Shown: piece by piece, positions 1 through 10,000 of the stretch
Layout of the letters: the number at the start of each line of letters is the position of its first letter
Numbering within the stretch: the stretch's first letter is position 1
From: Nipponacmea schrenckii
Taxonomy: Eukaryota > Mollusca > Gastropoda > Lottiidae
Assembly: GCA_030562195.1 (NCBI GenBank)
Contig: JAUJPP010000007.1
Coordinates: forward strand, 29,943,769 to 30,007,768
Direction: 5' to 3'
Length of the DNA stretch: 64,000 bases
Notes under the pieces: model-generated
What the model was told of the DNA's origin: nothing
The model's database searches: none
The model's input: the letters and a program-made list of their open reading frames with translations, nothing else
Program-made: the position numbers and the translations under genes

Positions 1-799
1 AGAGCAAAAGATATTTTTGCCCCCCATCAAAAATTTTGGGGTGTTCCCGCGCCTATGTTGGCAAGTTGTGCTACTGTAAAGTATGACAAAAGGAATTATT
101 TGGTAATCTACTTGGATGTTAAGACCATTTGGCTCTTAAGTATTCAATTTGTTATCCAAAAATTTTCTCGTATCTAGATTTTCAAATATCGGACTTTAAT
201 GCAGGCATGGCACGGTGTAGGTAGGTTAAGGCTATTATAAATTAACAGGTAGGTCTTTTTAGTAGCATAGTTATTTATATAATATTTGTATTAGGTTCAT
301 AATTTGCATAAAGGCTGTTTTAGAGGGAACGATCTTTTTTTTTTTCATTCTTTTCTATTCTTTTTTATTGCCGAAACGGCGTTTTTCGTTACAAAATAAA
401 CGCGCTTAGCGACTTTTGATTTCCACTCCAATCAAAGATCAATGATGATATCACTGTTACGATGTTCTTGCCCATAAGCTATAAGCTCACTGGATCCAAT
501 AACATATTCTCAGAATTGTTTTGACAGATAATATAATTATAGGGCCTATACTTATCCGAAATAGGAGAATCGATTCTTGCTATATTTGCGGTCGTCGTAA
601 AGATTTCGCTGGAAATTTTGGTACTCCTTATCATTGCAAGGTCCCCTGCGAAAAAATCTCATCACTCAAAAAAGAATACAACTCAACGATCGAGAATCAC
701 CCAGGTTTTCAAACAGTTATTCCCCTTTGTCAAAATGGCCGTTAAGAAGTTGAAATTGTTATGATTTACCTAGTATTTAATCTTGTTTTCATATTTTAG
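1..799. other. Upstream region of the SAC3D1 gene
   Basis: No coding exon is supported here. The first identifiable coding exon of SAC3D1 follows a good acceptor (tattttag, AG at 798-799), so at least one untranslated exon and the promoter should lie in this stretch or further left. An open frame across 521-745 has no ATG and no recognisable domain. A YY1-like AAAATGGCCG lies at 732-741, a plausible core-promoter position, but this is weak evidence. Confidence 0.4.
732..741 (+). promoter_or_regulatory. YY1-like motif upstream of SAC3D1
   Basis: AAAATGGCCG is close to the YY1 consensus AANATGGCGGC, which commonly lies at transcription starts of housekeeping genes. It sits about 90 bases before the SAC3D1 ATG and just before the 3' splice site that opens the first coding exon, so a short leader exon could start here. 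One position differs from the consensus. The call is an inference from motif and position only. Confidence 0.25.
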
Positions 800-827
800 C
801 ACATATTGCAAACTTTCTGAAGAAAAA

Positions 828-3800
828 ATGGAAATCAAGGCTATCATTGTAGGCACATGTAGCACGAAATGTCCTCAAAGCGAAGTAGATATGTAAGTAA
901 ACATTGCAACATTGACATCTGACACCTGAAATTTCCAATTTTTTTTATTTAGCAAGCCGAAACTATATGTAGCCTAGATCTTATTAGGCCTAATTTATGT
1001 TAAAATTATCTTTCAATCCATATTAAAGATTAATGATTTTTCTTACCGTTGAGCATATGATGTTTAAAGATGTTATAAAAACTGCAATCTTTTTTTTAAC
1101 CATAAATGAAAATGAGAAATAACCATATAAGGCCAAAGAATTGTATATTGGCTGTTAATGGTACCGGTATTGTGTTTTTATCGTTTTAATATCTAAAAAT
1201 TTATTTCCAGGAACTCAGAAGCTTGTGTTTATTTCTTTATTTCAGGAGACAGAGAGAAGGTTTATTACATCCATTTGAAATGCAAGAACAAGATCGTAGA
1301 CAAAAACGGTATGTTTAGGCCTACCTTAAATTACAATAAACTAATTTTATGCATGCTTGTCTGTAGGATAAATGTGTTTTAATTAAAAGAAGAAATTAAA
1401 TTCAAATATTTACACAAAGAAATTAGAAAATATTTCATTTTTTAATAAGAAAATAGTGAATTTTTTCTTCCTGTTTGTCATTCTGAAATCCAAAATTATC
1501 ATCTGTTTTTTAGACCAAGATGTGTTTTGACTAAAATGGTTAAAGAGTACAAAAGACCTGCTGCAGGTCAAGAAGAAGCAAATCCTGCAACACTGAGACC
1601 AGCACCAGTTTTACATGAAACTATTTACTATCTTTATACATGGTACGTGACATTCTTTTCAAAACCACAAGGAGATTTAGTGATTTAATGTTGATGTTTT
1701 AGCAGGGGTTGTCAAGCGAAGATATTTTTGCTCATCTTAGTCCTTTCAGAACATAAACAAGCCACTGTGTTTGGTGGTTTTTACATATCAATACATGTAA
1801 GGTTAGTTTTTATAGTTTAAGCATTGCCCATAGTTTGCTAGAATTTGGTGTAAGCTTATAGTTTTTGTTAATTTTTTATTATTTAGACATTGTACATGGA
1901 GTGTTGTATATTTATTTTGTGGTCATGTACTTGATCGCCAGAACATAGATCTGTCCATTAGATGCACATGTACTTGTGTATTTTTAGTATTTTTAGACCA
2001 ATGGTATATTCAGATATTATGTATTTTTGATTTTTTTTTTTTTTTTCCAATGTATTGCCCCATGGGCTGAATGTGAGACAGGACCATGTCCTTGTGTATT
2101 GAGCCTGATTCTGACCCATGTAAAATAAAGAGTTTATTTATTTGTATACAGATAGCTATAATGTTATAATTTCAGTATTGTTGGACAATCTAATATAGCG
2201 TGGAGTAATATCTATGATTATGTATTTGATCGATTGAGAGCAGTAAGACAAGATATGGTCATACAAGATATACAGGGTTTAAATGCTATTAGTTTATTTG
2301 AAAAGATTGTTAGATTTTACATCTTTATGGTTTATAGGTAGGTTACTGTTAGAATTGAAATATAAGCAATCTAGCTTTAATGGCCTGTGACTTTCCTACA
2401 ATACAGAATGCATTGTGTTACAAATTCTGTACAGTGGTCCTCACTTATAACGAACATGCCCATACCGAAAAACCGGTAATAACGAACACATTTAAAAGTC
2501 CCCTTTTTCACTGCACTAATTTCATTGAAAAATAAATAGATAAAACTAAATGCTAGTAGTGAATTTTCGGTAATAACGAACAGAAATTGACACCCTGTGT
2601 ACCAAAATTAATGGTTATTAGTTATTACTAACAGATTAGTCATAATTAACCGATAATCTCAATCGGCTCCAATCGCGGCAATAAATTGTCACAATGGCTA
2701 CGTACAAAGCACAAAAAATACCGAATCCAATGATGAAAATGACGACATGCCTTTAGGTGAAGTGAAGAGAATCTGGTACAAGGTGAATAAATCTATCAAT
2801 GCACCAGATACCGTGAGCCTGAAAGAATTTTCTAAAGTCGACAAAGATATTATTACAGCGGACAGGCCGAGCGAAAATGAAGATGAGTGTAATGTCAGTC
2901 AAAAATGACACCACCCCCAGAATCTGATGACGAAGAAGAAATCGTAGACAATGAAGTTGCCATCATTTGCAGTCGCTTTTCGAGCTTTAAACATTCTACA
3001 AAAATGCATGATTGTAATTCATGTGAATTTGCAATAAATTATGTGCTTAAGTTTAGTATTGTTTAAAACTGCGATTGTTCCTTTTCTTTGGGATGGTATG
3101 GGCAATTTTGACTTTATCCAAGATGGCGGACATAGAAAATGATGTAGGCTTACAAATTTCGGCTATAACGAACTAGTTCGTTCGGTATAGCTAGGTTTCA
3201 CTTTAATTCTATTCATTTGGTTAACCAGCAAATTTTAATTACATTAATATTGTAAAACTTTTAATAAAATTGGCATATTTAAGACTGCAAGTTAGGATTA
3301 TAAAGCGGCAATGTATTGGTAAACTGGCATCTTTTCACACCGCATTGGCATTACCAATAACCATCAAAAAATTTACATTTTTGTTTATTCATGTTTCAGA
3401 ATGGGAACTAAGATAACCCCATCATTTGACCCAACAATAAATAATCAACACACACAAGAATGTTTAAAGAGACTGCTCGCCTTATATACTAAAGTAGAGG
3501 GTCCACATGAAAATCAGATAGAATTTGAGTGCATGTATTTAATGTTTAATTTAGGAGATGCTGCTGCTTTAACTCATTACTTGGAACTTCCACATAAATT
3601 AAGGTGAGTTCAACTTGTATTTGAGCCAAATGGACTGTAAAATAGTGCAGTATTTCATTGGGATAGGCATTATCATATTGGACAAATAAAGAAAAATTAA
3701 ATTGTCTAATCCTCTTGCTCTTTCCCAGTTATCTGTACTCATTATACCTGAATTGACTTAAATGGATAATAGGTCTTAGAATGAACATAAACTTTAAAAA

Positions 3801-5397
3801 TTTTAAACTTGGCCAATAAGAGCTCATTTCTTGAGTACTCATACCTGCTGTCATAAATAACATAAAAATAAAAATAATTATCCTAAAAACTAAGTAATTA
3901 TCCATAAAGATGCATTTGATTATTGAAAAACGCTTAATAAATTGATTAAGCGTTTTTCAAATATGACTTAGTTTTGTGAGTTTTCCAGATTTTAATGGAT
4001 TTTGTTACTTTATGACATCAGGTAAGTTCACTGATGAATATATACTCATATTGGCCATTCTTGAGAATTAATATTTTATGTTCAATCTAAGACCTATTAT
4101 CCCTTTAAATTATGAGTGAAGATGACTAATGAATGGGAATCATCAGACTGGCACATGACAATCAAAATTTTATAGTTTTATACTTAAAATATTTAAGGCA
4201 AATTTAGGAAAATAAATTCAGAAAATAATCTTGCAAAATTCATCGATGTTTTCTTTTCCAGATATAATGATGTATTAAAGAAAGCGTATCATGCTAGTAT
4301 TAACTATTTATTAAGAAATTATGTCAAGTCTTTAAGACAAATTACAAAGTTACCTTGTATTTTAAGTTTATGTGCAGCACAGAGACATCTTGCTAAAATA
4401 CAACAGTAAGTATTACATAAACTATATTTAACTAAGTTTGGTTGAAATTGGGGGAAGTTTGTAAATATTAAAGAATGGATTGACATAGCTGATGAATTTG
4501 ACAACTTTGGAAATTTAGATGAATTTTTTTTATATGTTAAAATATTATTTAAGATATGTGTTCTTTCTTAAAATCTAAGTGACCTTTTGTCAAATACATG
4601 TGTGTGTTTTGTGGTTGTGATTTGACAGAATCTAATCTGTAAGGTGTTTTGGAAACACTCTTAATATAGATGTGTTAAGACAGAAAACCACATGTCTTAT
4701 TTCAAAGAAATTGAAGCACCTTCTAAGCAGACAGACCAGATCCAGACCAAATAAATGTTAGATTAAAATTTTGCCGTAGCTCCTGGTTGTATTATGTCCT
4801 GCATTCCTCTTGTTATGATCAATATAATGATAATATATGTATAGAATTGTTTGTGTTGTATTAGTGTAGAATATCTATAATTTACAGAAATGGATTATAT
4901 CTGATGAGTGTAGGATATACCAGTAAAAACAGTAAATATCCAACTTGTAAACTAGAAGATTTATTATTGTTTAATAATCAAGAAGACGTAGAAGATGTCT
5001 GTATTCAGTGTGGTTTAACAGTTAAAGATGGCGTAGTTTCATTCCAGAAATCTCACTTTAAACAAGATGATAAGGTACAGGATCCTAACTTCTTGTGATA
5101 AATTGTTTTTAAAAGACAAAGTTTTTCTTTCACTGTTCTGATCTGTTTGTAATCTAATGTTTTAAAAATCAACTCATTAAAGATGAGAACCCTTTAATAT
5201 TAAACTCAAATCAAAATCGAATGCTGCATAACAATGCATGTATATATTTATCATTTCAGATATCTTGGAAACCATGGCAACTACTTGAAAATTTATTAAA
5301 CAGAACAAATATACCCACATTACTTCTGGGAAGTCAGTCATCATCATCATCATATGACTTCACTGATATTTCAGGGTTAAAATTAAACAATAGCTAG
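828..5397 (+). CDS. SAC3D1: SAC3 domain-containing protein 1, complete, 8 coding exons
   Basis: Coding exons: 828-892, 1246-1308, 1514-1642, 2176-2337, 3400-3603, 4262-4405, 4888-5074, 5260-5397. They join in phase to 363 aa plus TAG. The N-terminus has the family signature GTCSTKCP (residues 9-16), equivalent to GTCPDMCP in SAC3/GANP proteins, then MVKEYKRPAAG (51-61), equivalent to the conserved AVKEYSRPAAG. The alpha-helical SAC3/PCI-type region follows, including the segment FECMYLMFNLGDAAAL. The vertebrate protein (also called SHD1) is linked to centrosome duplication and spindle function; yeast Sac3 acts in mRNA export in the TREX-2 complex. The length is close to the human protein. ATG 828 is chosen because it precedes the signature by eight residues, as in homologues. 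Introns hold transposon remnants. The neighbour to the right is convergent. Confident in family; function is by homology. Confidence 0.93.
1889..2146 (+). repeat. Dispersed retroposon 3' end, copy 1 (SAC3D1 intron 3)
   Basis: This segment lies in the intron 1643-2175. It is closely similar to 20741-21017: both contain GGTCATGTACTTGATCGCC, then ATAGATCTGTCCATT, a T-rich tract, CCATGGGCTGAATGTGAGAC and GACCCATGTAAAATAAAGAG. Both end in a TTTATT/TTATTA microsatellite. An AATAAAG-type end followed by a simple repeat is typical of SINEs or 5'-truncated non-LTR retrotransposons. I see no coding capacity and no clear target-site duplication. Confidence 0.7.
2432..3203 (+). mobile_element. Degenerate Tigger/pogo-like DNA transposon (SAC3D1 intron 4)
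   Basis: The ends are degenerate inverted repeats: CAGTGGTCCTCACTTATAAC at the left and, read from the right end, AAGTGAAACCTAGCTATACC. Both are bordered by TA, as for Tc1/mariner-superfamily insertions. Pogo/Tigger termini typically begin CAGT..ACCTC..TA-ACGAA, which fits. Inside, about 2719-2907, a frame encodes an acidic, charged stretch (ESNDENDDMPLGEVKRIW and on), and a shifted frame gives PPPESDDEEEIVDNEV, like the acidic C-terminal tails of Tigger transposases. The catalytic core is missing and the frame is broken, so the copy is internally deleted and inactive. Its orientation follows the remnant coding strand. Confidence 0.65.
3758..4108. mobile_element. Palindromic MITE, TTAA-bounded, 351 bp (SAC3D1 intron 5)
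   Basis: The two halves are imperfect reverse complements: GGATAATAGGTCTTAGAATG at the left matches CTAAGACCTATTATCC at the right, and similarity continues inwards (TTGGCCAAT, TTCTTGAG). It reaches a perfect 16-base hairpin at the centre (3923-3938 with 3945-3960, loop AAATTG). TTAA flanks both ends (3758-3761, 4105-4108), matching the piggyBac-type target preference. No coding capacity. It lies between SAC3D1 exons 5 and 6. Confidence 0.75.
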
Positions 5398-5659
5398 ATG
5401 GTTCTCTAATCACCCTTCAATCTAGTGCTATCTAACAACATTTCATATCATACACTTGCAAACTATTTTCATTTAACAATTAAATTCAGCATGAGAATTT
5501 ATTTTTTGTTCATGTTTAAAATAGAATTTTATATTTCATATTGTTTTTAAATTGATTGTAATGCTATAAAATTTGATAATTCTCAATTTTAACTACCTTT
5601 AACTCTTTTCAGAATGGAATGTGAAGACGGGTAGCTAACCTTCTTGTGATGTAACAGCT

Positions 5660-5665
5660 AATAAA
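5660..5665 (+). terminator. Polyadenylation signal for SAC3D1
   Basis: AATAAA lies about 260 bases after the SAC3D1 stop codon, in a suitable AT-rich context. A second AATAAA at 5836-5841 is an alternative. Which one is used cannot be told from sequence. Confidence 0.5.
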
Positions 5666-6346
5666 CTAAATCTTAATATATTATTTTAAAGAAAACATGT
5701 CTCATATCTTTCCTTATTTATGTTCATTAATTTTATGCTTCATTATTTTGCAATATTTATTTCTGTTTCAAAATTTTGTTGTTGAAACTTTCTAAATACA
5801 ATGTGATACTTGCATATAAATGATATTTTTTTGTAAATAAATTCTTTTAGATAACAATTCTAAATTATATCACTTTTGTTTGCCTGAACCTTTATTTAAT
5901 TGTCTGGATTTAAAAGGACAGAGAAACTCTCTTACCCATTCTGATGACAGATCCTGGCAGAACTTGAACCTGTAAGAGCTCATTTGGAAACAATTAAATA
6001 CAAAATCATTAACTGAAAATTTCTATATCAAATCAAATCAAAATGAACGGGATAATAAAACTTAAAATCACTTAGATTGACCAATCAGATGACTGAAACA
6101 CTATAATCATTAATATACAAGAGTATTAAGGCCCTGGTTAAGGAGTATTAGAAATCATGGATTTGAAGGATTATTTAGGTAGAATAAAAAATTCCCACAA
6201 TAAAGTGTTTACTTTATTATATAACAAAATATTAAGATATATAATTAGTAAAGAAGATATGACATACAAGTCACTTAATATTTCTTGTGTAGGTATAGAA
6301 ATATACTTTTATTACAAATTCTCATACAATAATGGTTTAATAAAAC

Positions 6347-6633
6347 TTAAAGGGGTTGTGAATAGGTTTTCTAAATAACGCATTTGGGACAATGATAGCA
6401 TCAATTTACACCAGTAGAATGTTAAATCTGTGGTGAAACAGATTAAGTGCTTGATGATGTCACTACTTGCTATACAAGCGTATATGGCATTTAGTGAGAT
6501 CAACAAACAGTTAGTTTTTGTGGAATTACAGGAATCGCAGACTTCTGATTGAAAATATAAATGGTTCAAATTGATGCTATCAGTGTCCCTGTACACACAT
6601 AAACTTGAGAAATCTTCTTCGAAATCCCCTTAA
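6347..6633. mobile_element. Palindromic MITE 'TTAAAGGG' family, copy A
   Basis: The element starts TTAAAGGGGTTGTGAATAGG and ends CGAAATCCCCTTAA. Inner arms repeat in inverse orientation: GACAATGATAGCATCAATTT on the left and AAATTGATGCTATCAGTGTC on the right. The right-hand half (AGTTTTTGTGGAATTACAGG, CAGACTTCTGATTG) matches copy C at 56443-56730 and copy B at 42847-43141. It is bounded by TTAA and non-coding. Confidence 0.75.
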
Positions 6634-6704
6634 GTGAACAAGTCTCTAAATGTGTATCAGATATTGTAAATTATAAGATGAGGTAGGGTCATTTGGCAGG
6701 CCAC

Positions 6705-6710
6705 TTTATT
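6705..6710 (-). terminator. Possible polyadenylation signal of the SV2-like gene
   Basis: TTTATT on the plus strand reads AATAAA on the minus strand, about 310 bases after the transporter stop codon. It is the first perfect hexamer I see downstream of that gene. Confidence 0.35.
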
Positions 6711-7017
6711 AACCATGCTTACCCTCATTCTAACATAATGGATTTTCTTACTAAACTTGTTTTCAATCATTCACGAGAATCTTTATCCCTCTATGTTACT
6801 GGCTTTTGATTTGACACTGACACAACTTGCCAGTCATCTTTGTTGAAAGTTTTTAAATGTTATTGAATGTGGAGTTTTTCACAGAATCTCTTTTACATCT
6901 AAGTTTTAACTTGCATCACTTTAAATGATAGGTTGTTATCACAATTTACTTTGACATACATCACATAGTTATTGTATCACAGAAACCAAAAGAATGTGAT
7001 CATACAACTTCATATCC

Positions 7018-10000
7018 TTAATGGATATCAATATTAGCTGTATTAGGAAGTTTTAAAGAAGATAATCCACCAAAGGCCAATAAACCTGCCACTAATAACA
7101 TAGGTATAGCACAGTGAACATCTAATAACTCTCCAAATATAACATTACCCAGTATAGCACCTACTCTGGCAAAGGCTTGCTGAACACCTATAGCTGTAGA
7201 TCTACAATAGAAGAAAGCGATTGTTCTATGAACCTTGAAATTGAACAAGTGTTTCTGAAGCAATGGAAACTGCCTAAAACTTATCAAAATTCAACTTTGT
7301 CACTATGATCCAATCCTTAACTTAAACATTTAAAAAACATGAAACTTTGCCTTTCCAAAGCCCTCCAAATTAATTGTTTTATGAACCTTTAAATGTGTTC
7401 TGGAGCTATGAAATGACAAAAATGATCAATACAATCAGTTCCTAATCATCAACAATTTAAAAACAACATGAGATCTTAAAGCTTTACTATTTGAAAAATA
7501 ATTATTTAAACAAATTGAACCTGTCCATAATATTAAATTATGACACAAGGACTTGGAATAAGCTTTATAAACAGTAACATAACATTTTTTAAATGTAGAA
7601 ATCACCAAAGGTAAAATTTAGATCATAGCTTACCTGACTTCAGTAGGGAAGAGTTCGGCTGAAAGAACATCCAGTGAATTCCAACCAACAGTAGAGACAA
7701 GACCAAATAAACAGGACATGATTAAATTCTCTACTTTAGTTCGTACAAACCATATAAAAAATACACAAATACCAGATAAAACCATACTGGATGCTAGAAG
7801 ACATAAATTATAAGGTGAGCAAGATAATTATCATCCCTAATGGGAAACCCAATGGGTGGTGCCTGATAGGAGGTTCCGTCTGTTTCAATTCTGAATCTAA
7901 TGGTTCAGAAATGAATAAGTCACATTCTAAATCTTCCATATATTTCCATCTCAGCAATTTTGAATTTTGCTTACACCTGTTTTTTCGGCACATGTGGAAC
8001 GCTTTTTGACATCTGCCTGAAACCAATTCCATGAATCTCAAACCTGCAAGATTCAACAATTGAACAACCTATCAGACTTCAACTTACATAATAAACATTT
8101 TCTTCCAAGTCGATCCATAAAAAATATAGTAAACAAATTAGCAGGAAGGTTTGATAGAGCTGTCATAAAACCTTCAAAAAATACCCAGTTAGATGGAGGA
8201 TGGCAAGAATTGTCAGTGGTAGTGTTCAGAGTTGAATTTATTACACCAGGTTCACAGGGCGTTCCACCATATTTATCTATTCTGTTAAATAATTCTGGAA
8301 ACCACATAAACAACCCATAATATCTATAATATAGATTAAGAAATAGAACTTTTTAAATAAAATTACTAATAGGTTATACCTTAACTGGACAACAGTTATG
8401 GATAACAATTACTTTATTAAATTACCTGCGACATTTCAATGATGATACTCTGGTCTTTATCAAGCAATGATATATAATAACAGAACAGGGAGAATATATA
8501 CTGCTGGTGTTCAATTAACAGGTGATATAAACAGGACAGATAATAAAGTTATCACCTTGGTAATTGAACACCAGCAGTATATATTCTCCCTTTTCTGTTA
8601 TTTTGTATCATTTCTTGATAAAGAATAAAATTGTGTCTAGTTATTGTATCCACCAATTGCTAAATACCACTCAAGGAAGTTATACCTTATGCTTGCCTTG
8701 CTTTGCCTCTGCTTAGACTCCTTATTTAATTAAAGATTTAATTTCAGATACTTAACTAAGAAAGAAGGAAAGGAAGGTTGCCATGGATACTCAAACTTTC
8801 TACTTACCCAAAAGATAAAGTGAAGTTAATGATAATTAAAATTATAGTCTTTCTTCTTAAATCTTTGTGAAATAATCTCAAGGTAGTGGATAAGAGCTGC
8901 AAAATTTTACCAACAAAGATATTAAAATAGTTCAAATTCTTCTTATATAAAAATATCCTTTTCTTGTCCATCTGAGACTACTCAGACACCAGAAAGTCTG
9001 TCTACTGTTGTCAATGCGTGTTAAGTCCCGTTTTTCAAATCATTCCATGATGAATAAATGTCATGTTGAAGGTGAACTAACCTTTGTGATGGAACCTTTT
9101 GAGAAACAGTGGTACCATTTTCCTATTGGTTTTGCTGCCACTCTCTCAGAATGATCAAATTTATTTTTATCATCTTCTGATAAAACAAGATTTTTAACCT
9201 GAAAGGAAGACAAAAGTTCTATGTCAATAAACACAAAATACGTGTAAATATATAGTAACACAGTTCATATGTAATTTTCATTTTGGAACATTTTGAATGA
9301 TCCAAGGTAGATGTTGTTTTCAATACGTGGGATCAAAGTTTTTATTTGTGTGTGAATTTAATATACTCACAGTAAATCGATTTCTAGTTTTGTTTTGATG
9401 ATGGATTCGTTTTAAAACATGGATGGCCTCAGATTCTCTTCCTTTCTGAAAAAATCAACAAAAACCTTTTCAATACATACACTTGTTCTGATTATAAACA
9501 CATGACAAAAGGCTTATACATGAAATTGTGATTAAAATAAAGAGTTATATGATTTTGTCAATCCCTACATTGCATGCAATAGACAATCAAAAACACAAAA
9601 CACATCCAAAAAATGAAGACTGACCTATTTTTTCAAATCAAATCCAGAGGGTGATCACAAATGTATTTTAAGTATAAATGTTTGTGGAAGTTACATCAAG
9701 AGATTATAGGGATACACAAAAAGATCTCTCTGTGGAAATCAAAATTAGCCGATAGCTTTCATTTTGAACAAAGAGAATTGCTTCGCTCGAAATAAATCGT
9801 CCTAAGACAATGGCCTTAAAGCTAAAAATCAAATTTCAATGTACCTGAAGTAAAAATTTTGGACTTTCAGGCATCAGAAAGAAAATGGCTGCCGAGGTAA
9901 AACTTGGAATGGTACAGAAAGCTACAAATATTCTCCAACTATTATACAAGAATGTAGGGGAGGAATAACCAAAATTTTCATGTGGTACAATTAGCCATGC

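Larger units (their letters stand above)
5398..7017. other. Convergent intergenic region, SAC3D1 3' end to transporter 3' end
   Basis: This holds the 3' UTR of SAC3D1, a palindromic MITE at 6347-6633 and presumably the 3' UTR of the minus-strand transporter. Open frames here at 6157-6378 and 6312-6596 overlap the MITE or show no domain, and are not considered genes. Confidence 0.6.

Noticed and set aside
521..745. 74-codon open frame with CYICGRRK and HCKVPC, like a small zinc-binding protein
   Set aside because: It begins with a non-ATG codon, has no splice partner in phase with SAC3D1, and no domain I can name. It is more probably promoter or leader sequence.
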